Assembly (NCBI GenBank): GCA_011947345.1
Contig: JAAVTG010000783.1
Coordinates: 124,001 to 188,000, forward strand
DNA length: 64,000 nt
From: Phytophthora quininea
Taxonomy: Eukaryota > Oomycota > Peronosporomycetes > Peronosporales > Peronosporaceae
Direction of reading: 5' to 3'
In this document: positions 36,204 to 46,630 of the stretch, one piece after another
Layout: each line of letters opens with the position of its first letter
Numbering within the stretch: position 1 is the stretch's first letter
Made by a program: the position numbers and the translations under genes
The notes under the pieces: model-generated
The model's database searches: none
What the model was told of the DNA's origin: nothing
Seen by the model: only the letters and a program-made list of their open reading frames with translations

Positions 36204-36375
36204 AGAGCGTGGCTCGAGGGTTTCTTGATCAAGCAGGGCTCGAGCAAAATCCTCTTCCCTTTGCGATTATCTTCGGCACGCGGGCACAGCATTCTACAGT
36301 ACATAAGCACCAAGATATTCAACTCGTATATTGACCTTGTCCACAACAGCATCGACTTAAAAGGAGCGACCAAAC

Positions 36376-37779
36376 TCATTTGCTCCGCTTCTTGTTGTGG
36401 CTTGGGGTGAGGCGTTCAGCGTTGCTGGCTTCGATGTCCGTGCCCTTTTGAGGTTGTTTGCAAGTGTTCGCTGGCGCTGGCGTTTTCGCGTGGTGCCTTG
36501 GCCATCTTTCTGCCGTTCCTTCCCGTGTGACGAGCGAGGACCGCATCCTGTAGAGCCTGCTGCGTAGCTGTGGTGGTTGCTCTCGTGCTAGTCCCTCCGT
36601 GACCTTCACGACGACGTGGGGAGGCTCTTGAGGAGCTTGCTGCATCCCTGTAGAGGTCGGTCTTATGTAGCTCCCTGTGAGGTCTTCATGACGACGTGAG
36701 CTTGGACCTCGTGCAGTGTGCCATACAGCAGGTGACGTCTGTGTCGAGCCGCTAGAGCTGGTGTCCTCGCTTTGCTCTTGATCTTGTAGGTACTGCCACA
36801 CATCAGGAGACGTGGGGATTGTGCGGCGCTCTCGGATCGGTTCTCGGTGGTGGTGATCTGGATTGCGTAGCGACGGCAGCACTTCAGCAGACGTTGTTGT
36901 CGTGCAGATCTCTTCGTGTCGCTCACGGTGGCGCTGACTGGGGTCTTCTGGGGTCTGCAAGAGCACTGGCGACGTTGGTGTCGTGCAGAGCTCTCGACGT
37001 GGTCCATGACGGCGCTGATCGGGATAGGTCTGCCACGCACCGGGAGTCGATGGTGCTGTACAGACCTCTTCGTTTGACTCGCCACCGCGCTGACTGAAAT
37101 CTTGTGGGGCATGCCACGGATCCGGAGGTTCAAGTGTCGCGTTGACATCTAAGTTTGCGGCGTCAACTTGTTCTTGAGGGCTCGGCATCGCTGACGCTGA
37201 GGCAGTGGCTGGGCTTGACTGCGCAAGGGCAATTGACGGGTACTCATTGGTGTAAGTTGGCTCGCTGAGTGAGAAGCTTGAAGATGGCGAGCTTTCTCCG
37301 CGAATTCTTGACAGTGTTGGCGACGTATAGGGTGTAGATCCGTCATCAGTAAGATTTTCGGTTGTTGAGTCAAAGCAACCCAACGGGGTGACATTTGCCT
37401 TCGCTGCGAATAGTTTCTCCATTCGACCATACCACGGACACATCGACTCCAACTTCTGGTGCAAGGTAAATATTCCGTTCTCCTCGTCCTCTGCAGTTAC
37501 GCCTACCCCAGTACTATATTCATACCGTTTAGTTCGTAGATAACGATCCTTGTATGTAGCGAAGCGCGCGCATCTGCTTGGCGTCAAGTCGGAACTCCCT
37601 TTGCTGCTGGCTGCTAGCATGTCTGCCATTCCCTTGAAGCCGGCTGTACTCGACGACTGCTTCCCAACCGAGGTCTTCTTCTCAACACCAAAACAACGAG
37701 CGAAATTGGCTAGGTTCTCTAGCCATGCCACAATAGCACGTAAGTTCTCATCCCTTAAATGCTTCCCCTTCTTCCCCAT
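36376..37779 (-). CDS. Harbinger-associated Myb/SANT-like protein with internal repeats (ORF2)
   Basis: This is an uninterrupted 467-codon frame starting at ATG 37779, about 150 bp inside the right terminal repeat. PIF/Harbinger elements usually encode a second, Myb-like protein that helps the transposase enter the nucleus and bind DNA. The basic N-terminus (MGKKGKHLRDENLRAI) and the charged, aromatic middle (ATYKDRYLRTKRYEYSTGVG, then MCPWYGRMEKLFA) fit such a partner, but no textbook Myb triad is obvious. The C-terminal half holds about six ~28-residue repeats. It is notable that this frame is open while the companion transposase is broken. Assignment rests mainly on position and on the parallel with the compact element. 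Confidence 0.5.
   Translation of the reverse strand: MGKKGKHLRDENLRAIVAWLENLANFARCFGVEKKTSVGKQSSSTAGFKGMADMLAASSKGSSDLTPSRCARFATYKDRYLRTKRYEYSTGVGVTAEDEENGIFTLHQKLESMCPWYGRMEKLFAAKANVTPLGCFDSTTENLTDDGSTPYTSPTLSRIRGESSPSSSFSLSEPTYTNEYPSIALAQSSPATASASAMPSPQEQVDAANLDVNATLEPPDPWHAPQDFSQRGGESNEEVCTAPSTPGAWQTYPDQRRHGPRRELCTTPTSPVLLQTPEDPSQRHRERHEEICTTTTSAEVLPSLRNPDHHHREPIRERRTIPTSPDVWQYLQDQEQSEDTSSSGSTQTSPAVWHTARGPSSRRHEDLTGSYIRPTSTGMQQAPQEPPHVVVKVTEGLAREQPPQLRSRLYRMRSSLVTREGTAERWPRHHAKTPAPANTCKQPQKGTDIEASNAERLTPSHNKKRSK
36600..37130. repeat. Coding tandem repeat, about six units of ~84 bp
   Basis: Inside the ORF2 frame, ~28-codon units recur with a CTTPTSPxxxQ-type core, then D-x-x-x-R-R/H and an acidic pair (EEICTT, RELCTT, EVCTAP). 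Units have diverged, but the frame is kept. Confidence 0.6.
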
Positions 37780-37912
37780 CGCGGTCAAATTGAAGAGTGA
37801 GACTCTCGGATCGCTTCGGAGCCGGATCTGTCCGATTTGGACAAGGTATCATGGCATTTTGAAGAGAGTGCTACTCCACCAAATCGGAACATATTTCAAA
37901 ACGACAACTTTC

Positions 37913-37926
37913 AATTTTAAAACCCC
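37913..37926 (-). repeat. Right terminal inverted repeat of the large Harbinger element
   Basis: AATTTTAAAACCCC, followed by TAA. It mirrors the left repeat with one mismatch. Confidence 0.5.
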
Positions 37927-39304
37927 TAATGCGATGACAACATTCACCGATAGTCTACGGCAGCTATGGACTCACGCGAGCGCTCGAGCGATGGGGTGAG
38001 CTTATAAGATGAAAGCGAGGAAAGTGGTTGTCCCCGATATTAAAGCACTGGAGGAAGTTCATGCAGTTCGTATTCAAGAGGCACATTGTGGAGAGCACGA
38101 AGATATGACGCCAATGGCATGTATGACTTGTAGCAGTTCGTGGAGAAACTGTGACGCTTCTTGAGTACGATTATGATGTGAAGATCACGAAACCCTAAGA
38201 TTTTGACGAATTCCAGGCCGCCTGCGCAGGTTACAAGAGCGATAGGAGGCACCCGTTCACGCCGCTTGTGTCCTGTCAAGAATGTGGGTAAATCATCTTA
38301 TACGCAACCGTGACCGTTCAATAGTGGTAGCCAGAGTTCCAGACAAGAGAGTCATCCAAGAGGCTGACCAAACCAAAATTAGCCAATCAAAAGCGTTAAA
38401 CTCGGACTACCCTCCAAGCTCTTGGAGAAGCTTGTATTCAAGAGGCGACCTTTCACAGCAAGCCGCAAGACGGTATGAGAAGCTATAAGCAAGTGTGTCC
38501 CTGCGTGACTACGGACGACAAAGATATGAAGGCGATGGCACGAGGGTCGAAGCGGTGCTGTTACATTGCGATGTTGTCTTTGGCTTTGTATATGCTCCAC
38601 TTTCAGCTGCAATTATATCCTTCGGAGCTTGTGCTCGCGGTCTTGGTAAACTATCATACATTCTCACTTCTCGATGCTGCCGACCTTCTCGCGAACTTCA
38701 GCTCAGTAGCGATGCTTACTGCCGGCTTTGTCCACCAGCTCCCATATCTCTCCCAGCAGTGCTCCTCCCGATGTTCAGATTGCGCCGCACCGCTTGTCGA
38801 ACTTGGCTTGGTCTGTCATCCAGCTGAGGGCCACCCGCAGGGACTTCATCTCGCCGTCATCGTCGTCAAAACCAGTCGCAGCGGCGCAGCTATGGCGCCA
38901 TGTTGAGGTTAAAAAGATAGGGTAAAATCTCTTGGAATCCAAGAGAATTTGCACCAATCAGAATCGATATCGCGGCTATTTTCTCTTGGTAAGGGTTCTT
39001 GTCTGGAACGCTGGCCACCTCAAACGTGGGACGCTGCCATATTAGAAACTGCACTGGAATATACTACTGATGCATCCGTCAAACAGCTAGTTTCAAGAGA
39101 GAGAGAGGGTGCGTGTGTGTGTGGGGGGATCGCTGCTTGACAGTCAAGAAGAATTGTTGTTACGCGGAAGTCGAACATTGCCTCACTTATTCGCGATGGG
39201 GGTGCCACGTGAAGACATTGATCTTCTTGTGGTCTGAAGATTTCTGCCAGATTTGACAACCAACTGTCGCCTCCGCCATTGGTTACTATCCCGAGGCGGT
39301 CACT
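37927..39304. other. Spacer between two Harbinger-type elements
   Basis: No confident gene. Two stretches (minus 38279-38040 and plus 38475-38906) look vaguely coding but have no recognisable motif. A short palindrome with TCTCTTGG/CCAAGAGA arms is at 38928-38946. Confidence 0.35.
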
Positions 39305-39307
39305 ACT

Positions 39308-39332
39308 GGAAGCCTTCAGAAAATCACACAAA
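39308..39332 (+). repeat. Left terminal inverted repeat, compact Harbinger element
   Basis: Starts GGAAGCCTTCAGAAAAT. The outer four bases (GGAA) differ at two positions from the right end (GGGG). Confidence 0.85.
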
Positions 39333-39472
39333 GCACGTTTTTGCCGCAATTTGCTCTCAAAATTGCAATTACCTACCCCTGCATTTGTGTTCGCATTTGC
39401 GAGCTCGAAACCCTTAGAAAATTGCGCAAAATATGCTGGCAAATGCTTGGCTGTGGTAGTTTTAGTTTTGCC

Positions 39473-40633
39473 ATGGATCTGAAACCTCTGGTTGTTGCGG
39501 AGAAGGCAGCACGCCGCCAGCGCTATAAGAAGCTTCTACTGCTACACGTTATTCGGAACAGCATTAAAGAGAGGAATTATCTAACCGTGGCGAGCCTCCA
39601 GGACCCGATGAAGTCTGCGTGGCAGCAACTCTACGATGGAGGCCATCCAGGAAGCTTTGTGGCGGCTGTGTCGCTGCCACCAGCATCATTCGAGCTTCTG
39701 CTTATCGAGTTCTCCAAGTTCTACGAGCAGAAATGGCGCCCAGGACAGCGAGGCCGCCCTCCGAAGTTACCCTTTCTACATGCTGTTCTAGGTTGTGTAC
39801 TACACTACTACACTGCTGCTGTAGAGCTCAAAACACTGTGCGAGATATTTGGTGTGCCGCCGGCTACGCTGTCTAACATTCTCACCAACGGTGAGATTGC
39901 TCTAGAGCAAGCACTGATGTCCCTGCCTGACGCGGCAATTTGCTACCCTACAAAGACGTTGCAGCAAGAGTGGGCAGCTACTGTTCAAGCGCGAGAGCCC
40001 TTGGTGACGGGCGTTTGGGGATTTGTCGACGGGAAAAACTACCGGGTGCAAGAGCCCACGGACGTCGACTTGCAAAACGCGCACTACAACGGTAAGCTTT
40101 TTGAGTCATGCACAAGTCTTCATCTACTAATGTCGTCTTGGTGGAACTAGGTTGGCTACATTCAGTGCTAGTTACCGGAACCCTGTGCTATGGGTGTGAC
40201 GGTACTCTAGTCTGGGCAAAACACAATTGCCCAGGCTCGTGGAACGATGGGGAAATGAGTTTTCCTCCAAGAGATACTGGCAGACGCCAGGTTGACAGTG
40301 CCAGGCACTGGTGTGGCCGCGGACACGGCGTTTCCTGTGTGCAAGGACATGCGAGGACGCATCGTGACACCGCTCAAGGACGGCGACCTCGAGCGCGCTC
40401 CAGTGGAGTGCAGGCTGGAAATGCTCGCAATGAGCAATGCCATAACGTCCCTACGTCAAGCAGCTGAGTGGGGCATGGACAGCGCTCCACAATGCTACCG
40501 CCAGCTCCAATTACCATTGCCTTTCGATCCTGTCAAGCGCCGTCGCCGTATCAACAATATTTACCGCCTCTACAACTTTCGAGTACGTCAGACAGGTATT
40601 AGTCAGATTCGATCCGTCTTTATGCAGCGTTAG
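39473..40633 (+). CDS. PIF/Harbinger DDE transposase
   Basis: Exon 1 (39473-40091) and exon 2 (40151-40633) are joined across a 59-nt intron; the join restores the NGW codons. Removing one extra T near 40240 keeps the frame, giving 367 codons. The fold is DDE_Tnp_4: helix-turn-helix-like LKTLCEIFGVPPATLSNIL, then first Asp in GFVDGKNYRV, second Asp in VAADTAFPVC, and Glu in LRQAAEWGMDS. This enzyme excises and inserts the element. Apart from the one-base shift no lesion is seen, so the gene may be active or recently so. It converges on the Myb-like partner at 40663-41541. Confidence 0.82.
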
Positions 40634-40662
40634 ATCAATGTCGTCGTCTAGAGTTTCGTTAG

Positions 40663-41541
40663 CTAGTCTCCCTTCTTAACTATCTCTGCCATGAGAGCTA
40701 AAAAGCGCTCTTGACGCTGCTGTTCGCGTTCTTCACGCAGCGCTTCCCGTTCTTCACGTCGTTCTTCGTCTTGGCGGCGTTGCTCATCGCGCTCACGGCG
40801 ATATGCAAGCTCTCGAGCAGCAGCGCGCTCTTCCATAGCCAAAGAGCAGTACACCAATCCGAATTGTCTTCGCCTTCTAAACTATTAAGCAGTCGGTCGA
40901 CCCGACGTCTTTTACGAGCTGATTCGGAGAGAAATTCAGTTGTTCCGCTGTTAATCGCATTACTGAGCTGCTCCAGTTCGGCAGCCGTCCTGCCAGTGCG
41001 CGAAATGCCAGCGCAGCTTGCATCAGTAGAACCCTATCAATATATCATGTTCACATTTGATTTCAGTAAAGTCAATGCACCACCAACACGACCTGCAACA
41101 TCTTACCGTTGTGGTCGTCGCCGTGCTCTCCACGACGCGCACGCTCTGCGCATCTGCGGCGCTGTTTGCATCCGTAGTTCTCGACGGTCCTGGTAGTCGA
41201 GGAGGCACTCCGCCAGCTGGGCTTGAAGGCGTCTGGACTGGGGTGACAGCGTCGTCGAGCACCAGCACGCTGCAACGCGCCTCAATCAGGCGGTACACGC
41301 GCTTAGCCTGAGCTACATCAGCTGGACACGTAGGATCTCCTGTTGGCTTGCGCGTGTTCTTGAGCGCGTTGAACTTCCTCTTGATAGAATCTGCGTCGCG
41401 CGCCGTGAAGCCGTCAGGAAGGTTGGTATTATACTCAAGCTGGACAGCATTCCACTGGTTTGACCCGAACGGCAGGACCTGCTCGACCAGGCCGAGCATA
41501 TACAGCGTCTCGGGCGTTGTCCAGCCCTTGCCGCGGGCCAT
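40663..41541 (-). CDS. Harbinger-associated Myb/SANT-like DNA-binding protein
   Basis: Exon 1 (41107-41541) starts MARGKGWTTPETLYMLGLVE and carries a Trp-based helix-turn-helix (GSNQWNAVQLEYN, then SIKRKFNALKNTRKPTG), as in the SANT-like partner proteins of oomycete and plant Harbinger elements. It ends at a GTAAG donor at 41106. The last exon ends at 40663 and encodes a nuclear-signal-like KRRRVDRLL and a strongly charged Glu/Arg/Gln coiled coil. The exact acceptor between about 41030 and 40990 is uncertain, and a one-base loss may hide it. The partner normally recruits the transposase to the terminal repeats. Confidence 0.7.
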
Positions 41542-41746
41542 TGCGGTGAATCTGGAAATGATGTGCATGCTAGAGTTGAGCGTCACAGCGCTGCATCGTG
41601 ACCAGTAAATTATGGCTGGCCATCACGAACTGCGCTTGCGTGGTGGCAAATTGCCGAGACACCAAATTCGTCTCGACAGATTGTGCGCGAATTTGCGCGA
41701 CCTACCCTTTGATTTGGTGTTGAGTTTGCGGGCGCTGCATTTGGGA

Positions 41747-41771
41747 TTTGTGTTATTTTCTGAAGGCCCCC
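41747..41771 (-). repeat. Right terminal inverted repeat, compact Harbinger element
   Basis: Reverse complement begins GGGGGCCTTCAGAAAAT. It is followed directly by the ACT target duplication. Confidence 0.85.
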
Positions 41772-41774
41772 ACT

Positions 41775-42218
41775 GTCAATTGTCGTTTCGTCGTCAGGGT
41801 GGCGCCGCTGGTTATGCCCATATTTCATTTGATATTTGCCCAGACAGGTAGGATTTGATTGAGAAAGGAAGTGCCCCTGAGGGCGATACATATAATGTAG
41901 AGTTTCCCACGACTTCCCAGGCGATCAAGCGTCCTAGGTAACAACTACCTTTTCCTATTGCTGTGGGTTATGCCTGCCAGCGAACACAGATCTTCATGAA
42001 GTTGTAATTGTTGGTCAGTTTAAGAGCGACGAGTGGTTATTTGGGTTATTTCGGGTTGATTCTATTAACATTAATTCCACGTAATATATAGCGACCGTGA
42101 TGATGTATTATATATATCAACTAACTGCAGAAAATGAAGAGTGAGCCGGTATGTGCACCAGTGGTTTGGAATGTTGCGCGGTGAGTCCTCCGTCCGCTCC
42201 CGAGCATGTAGGCTCTTC
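41775..42218. other. A/T-rich spacer, possibly copia 3' end
   Basis: No gene is seen. The sequence lies downstream (on the minus strand) of a copia RNase H fragment, so it may include its polypurine tract and LTR. I could not find a matching second LTR to confirm this. Confidence 0.3.
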
Positions 42219-42470
42219 TTTTACTGCTGCAGAACGAAAGGCCAACACAACTCGATGTGTTGTGTTCTGGTTATACAAGCGGGCTTGCCGGCGAGTGTTA
42301 ATGCAACCCTGCTATCGATTTCCATACTCAGTGTCATTTCCACCTTAGTTGTGGTCAAGACCTCATACAGCATGTCGACAATGCCTCGATCCTCCATGGC
42401 AGCTTCGCAGGCTGCAACGTACTCCGCCTCCGCCGTCAACTACACGATGACGGTTTGCCGTTAAAATCCC
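42219..42470 (-). mobile_element. Ty1/copia RNase H fragment
   Basis: On the minus strand the sequence reads TAEAEYVAACEAAME, then a diverged SRVALTLAGKP segment and RTQHIELCWPFV. These are the copia RNase H hallmarks (SxAEAEY and RTKHIDLRxHFV). Flanking frames are broken. It is probably the 3' coding end of the dismembered copia element whose other parts lie at 44565 and 47917. Confidence 0.8.
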
Positions 42471-44560
42471 AGCTCACTGCACCTCCCGCGATGGTAAGAA
42501 CGCCCAGTGACAATCCTGCGGGACTCAAAGGTTGTCCACCAGTCGGCACCACAGTAGTGAGGCGAGGTGGTGAACCTTTACGCCCAGGGTGTATAGCGGT
42601 CCGGGGTATGAAGGCAAATCGAAGTACCCCAGAACCGTGACGCCCAGGAATCCAGAAACTCAGGATCCCGGGAAGAGTTCCGGGTTGGCATGTATCTAGT
42701 GCAATCCCTAGAGGTTCGATTAACATCGGGGCGCCGTCCACGCTGTCGATTGTTGGGGGAGGTTGTGTACTTAAGCTACTTGGACCGACGTAAATCCAGA
42801 AACCCAGAAGTCTAGCAAGCTCCGAGAGACGCCCAGGTCGAAGATCCAGGAACTAGGAAACTCAGCAACTCGGGGATCCGGACTCCAATATCCAGAAAGT
42901 CGGAGCTCCACGTGCACTTCCAATAGAAACACACTAGTAATAACAAAATTCATAGTTCCCCTTGACTTATGTGCAGCTCCTTGTTCTTTAAGGACGAGGA
43001 GAGGGGCTCCGTCGATATCAGTTGGGCCTACACTCAGAGAACCGACAAACTCCGAGCGCCCGACGTTACGCGCACCACCCTTTAACAGGGACAATCCACT
43101 TGCAGGCTCACACTTGTACAGCGCTTCACACAGCAGTCTTCACTCAGGCTTCGGGACTCCGACCGCAGAACCGGGAATCCGGAAACTCAGGAATATGAAA
43201 TGAGCGAGAGCAAGACCTCCCACCCAACTAACACACGAAATGAGTGGGAGGATCTGCTCCTCGACGCTGCACGCCCAGGACCCCACCCAACTAGACTTGA
43301 CACGGGTGGAGTTTCACGGGCGGCGAGCGGAGGCTGCCGTCAATGATGCTTGGTCCGCAGCTATAGACAACCTTGACCCACGCACGCTCCAATGTCGGGC
43401 GCGTCGATGTGGCGTCTTGTACGGAGGAGCAGGGAAGGCGACCGAAGACACGAAGACCGCGGCGACTTGTGCTTTTCCAGGCAAATAGAACTCTGATTAA
43501 CGTTAAAACATCACACTTCTAGCAGTATCTTGTACCTAATTCTCTGCATGGTGGATTTCTTGTACTTGGTCTTTGTATGGCTTCTGGCACGGCGCGTCGC
43601 CAGCCACTCACTTGGGGGCGACCTTTGGCAGCGGTGCCCTTTCAAGCAAAAATCCCAAACGACCCTTGGTGACAGGTGACCCTTCGACAAAGATCTCAAA
43701 AGATCTCGGGCGACCCTTCGCAGTGGAAATCCCGGAACTCGGAAACTCAGAAAAGTAAAGCCGACTTCTCAGAATTTCACCTGTGCCACGGTACTTGGAA
43801 TCGTATAACCGGGTTTCCACTGTCAACTCGGAAAGTCGGAAACTCGGAAAGTCGGAATCTCAGAGAGCTGGGATCCGGGATCGGGCATCCTGGACTTCAG
43901 AGTATCACTATCATCGGGACTTAACACCATATAGAGCACAATTTCTGGAAATCGGGAATCTCGGGATTATCGGGCCGATCTCAGGAATAATCGACTGAAA
44001 CTCGGGATCGCGTAAGATCTCAGGATTAGACTCTGGGTGTATTGGGCTGTAGCTCCGTTGGGGACATTGTCGGGCTCACGGCAAGACGCTACCGGACACG
44101 TCCACGGTAGATATTTGATCACATACAAGTTGGTCGTGGTAACTTGCCCAAGGGTCGCCAGGCCCGGGACAGAGTGTATTCAGCACTTCCCAGTCCAGAC
44201 CACCCGACGCCCAACTACTCGCAACCCAACAACAGTCTCATCCTCCACCAATCCACGCCACACTGGCTCTCCAATATCGACCAGTAGAATCGCGACTCCC
44301 ATAATATATTCCACATTCCGAAAATTTAACGAGTGCATCGTGTCAGTAGCCTCTAATAACAATCTTGTCTCCCGCTGCACTCATTTTTGCTACAGGAAGC
44401 CGAGGTTGCGGGTGCCCATCAAGTACCTGAATATTCGCTAGACTACAACACAATGCTTCTGGCTCAGGTTCTGCACGAACCGACTGAGGAATCTAACTGC
44501 AAAAGAAATGTCCGTGCATGTGCTGGTAGCACGATTCACTAGTGCGCCAATAGTATCTCC
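42471..44560. other. Repeat-rich insertion inside the copia relic
   Basis: There is no supportable gene. Short degenerate repeats of the type GGAAACTCRGGAA recur at 42780-42900, 43150-43200, 43730-43870 and 43920-44020. The segment separates the copia RT and RNase H fragments, so it probably entered after the retrotransposon. Confidence 0.45.
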
Positions 44561-44564
44561 ATAT

Positions 44565-44950
44565 TTAAAAGAAACTGTCTGCTCTAACGTATTGCTTTAA
44601 TAATTTTGCGTTATCCTTCATCGACGTGGCGCTGCAATGCGCTTCGGCATACCCGAATGTCTCCAGCACTTCATTGCAGTAATTGAACTGATGAATTCGG
44701 ATAACGTTCTCAATCCTGTTCAACTTCAACACTAGGATCGTTGTGTACCACGCCACCATCTTTGAAACCGTACTTTGCGCCAACTCGACTGAAGAAGTCT
44801 GTCTTAAACTCGACGCTGTCGGTACCCAACACTACGTCGATGGGATCACAACAAGTGAATGTGTCAAAGAACATTGTGAAAGCTTTAACTATTAGTACTA
44901 GGTATCCTCGTTGACAATGCAATTGATACCACTATAATCTTAAGCCATTG
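44565..44950 (-). mobile_element. Ty1/copia reverse transcriptase fragment (C-terminal part)
   Basis: Minus-strand pieces read VIRIHQFNYCNEVLETFGY, then AHCSATSMKDNAKL. This corresponds to the end of the copia RT domain, where the consensus has an I-x-Q-x-x-Y-x-x-x-L-L-x-x-F motif and then x-P-M. Stops and frameshifts are present. Confidence 0.65.
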
Positions 44951-46439
44951 CCATCTAGCGGCTGTGACCAGAAGCAAGATCAATTTCCCTACCCTGTACA
45001 TACTAAATATAAATACGTGCCCACCAGATAATAGCCACGAATTATTCGAGTCTTACGACATAACACGTCACTTCTGCCTATATGATTGGCAACACAATTT
45101 GCGCCGTTTCTAGTGTCACCGGTGGTGGCGAAACCCGCAGTGCTGTGAAAGACACTCGTAGTAATGCGTTCGGTGGTGTTGACGACGGGAGTGACCGTCA
45201 CATTGTAGAACCCGCGACGTTTCCAAGATTCCCCTATTAAAATACGGGAGCGTTAGGTGGAAGGTTGTGTGGAGAGCTCAGTCGCATTCTAACGTAACTT
45301 CCAGCCGGAGTTATATTCCGGCGCCCCCGTAAGAGAGTCCACGGGACTAAGCAACCTTCTTGCTGCGAGGTTTTGCGTGCCTTAGTAGTGTTTGGATGTA
45401 CTGGCGTGAGCTCGTGCCTGTTACGTCCGTGTGTATTTGCCAAGAGCGCTGACAGTGAGTGGAGGCCACAGCGGCTCGGGCAGAGGCGAATCTGATTCCA
45501 TCAGATTGTGCCCCAACATTTGCCTGACGTTCTGGAATGTGCATTGTTTTGTGCGGAAACCCACTGCTGCTTAAGCGACAGTTCAGTAAATTTCTACATC
45601 GCGCGCATCCAGAGACGGAGAACGTCGACGCTTAACTCGTCGTCTACCTAGTCAATTTTGGAACGAATTTCAAGTCATCTGCGTTCAAGGCATGCAAATG
45701 TGTATCCGATTCTCTTTCCGACAGGACTAAATCTCCTTTAGTAATTCATCCCCAGTGCTCAAATCCCTTGAAGTATCGTAAGAGCGTGAAAGTTTTCGCG
45801 ATGAACGGTGTCAAACCGCTACCCAAGGTTTGACAGAATGCATCACTACATAACGAACCCAAGTCGTGTCAGTGGCATAGTGAACAGAAGGTGTGACCTG
45901 GAGACCCAGAGATGCCGCAAAACCGTAGTGAACCCAAGTCAGATCCCGGGTCATAGTGGAATCGCAAGAGCCGAGATAGGAAGCGTAAGCGCCCCCGGTG
46001 TCTAGACACTGGGGAAGCAAAATTAAGCCTCTATTTTTCCTTCAAGAGCGCAAGTCTAACATCACCGCAGCGTGCTCCTTTGGAGATTAGGAGCGCGGGG
46101 CCACGCGTTAGGCTGCACTGATAATATTCCAATACTATTCTGTCTATATTCCCTGGGGAATAACCCTCTTCATATTGGTTTATCCCGGGAGGGGACGCTT
46201 CTAGAGCAATCCAGTGATCGTTCCCTCAACAATATACCGTGTTTTGAACAGGGTACACAAAATGAAGATACTGACCCGCCCAGGGCCCTTCCGTTCTCAG
46301 GAGCCCGACGAACTTTGTGTGGGAGGTCCCCAGGCCACGCCCCTGGAAAAATTCCTCGTCCGGGCTGAACCGTCTATTCATTTATCTCAGTGGGAACTCC
46401 ACGTGGCACCAGGCAAAAGTGGTGGCAAAGCCCTAGCAC
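44951..46439. other. Non-coding or relic sequence inside the copia region
   Basis: No gene is seen. Stretches at 45200-45560 and 46060-46420 resemble LTR or transposon-flank sequence in composition, but no paired repeat was found. Confidence 0.3.
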
Positions 46440-46630
46440 TACATACACAGAGGATTCTCTGTGGTTGTGATGAAAACCTTCTCATGTAGTCAAAAAGGTA
46501 ATCGATAGGATTGAAAAAGGGGCGGTAAGCAGGAAGGGAAATCGTCACTTCCTGAATGCTCCTCCAGAAGTGGATAATCTTTGGTTCCCTACGTATCGCA
46601 CCGCCGTATATAATCCATACCGAATTTAGT
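46440..46630 (-). mobile_element. Tc1/mariner-like transposase fragment
   Basis: The minus strand reads SVWIIYGGAIRREPKIIHF, then LPAYRPFFNPIDYLFDYMRR. This is the second-Asp to final catalytic segment (LPxYxPxxNPIE) of IS630/Tc1-type DDE transposases, ending near the C-terminus. The catalytic Asp and Glu positions are altered. The upstream part towards 47150 is too decayed to follow. It lies within the gap of the copia element, so it is probably nested. Confidence 0.7.

Larger units (their letters stand above)
29387..37926. mobile_element. Candidate ~8.5-kb composite PIF/Harbinger-type element with host-gene cargo
   Basis: The two ends carry 14-bp inverted repeats (GGGGTTTCAAAATT at 29387 and its near-complement ending at 37926; 13 of 14 match), each flanked by a TA. 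Both subterminal regions contain CCGATTT and CACTC-type motifs. A DDE transposase gene sits just inside the left end (+). A Myb-like partner gene sits just inside the right end (-). This is the same convergent arrangement as the compact element at 39308-41771. Between them lie ~5.6 kb of relics: an ABCG transporter, an RCC1-repeat gene and unrecognised sequence. The boundaries could instead belong to two different elements of one family. Confidence 0.5.
39308..41771. mobile_element. Compact PIF/Harbinger-type transposon (2464 bp), near intact
   Basis: Terminal inverted repeats of 25 bp (39308-39332 and 41747-41771; 22 of 25 match, core GCCTTCAGAAAAT) are directly flanked by an ACT trinucleotide on both sides (39305-39307 and 41772-41774), a 3-bp target duplication. 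Inside are two convergent genes: a DDE transposase (+) and a Myb-like partner (-). The size, end structure, 3-bp duplication and gene pair are diagnostic for the PIF/Harbinger superfamily. Confidence 0.88.

Noticed and set aside
41057..41311. Plus-strand gene opposite the Myb-like partner
   Set aside because: Antisense shadow; the minus frame has the SANT-like signature and a good splice donor.
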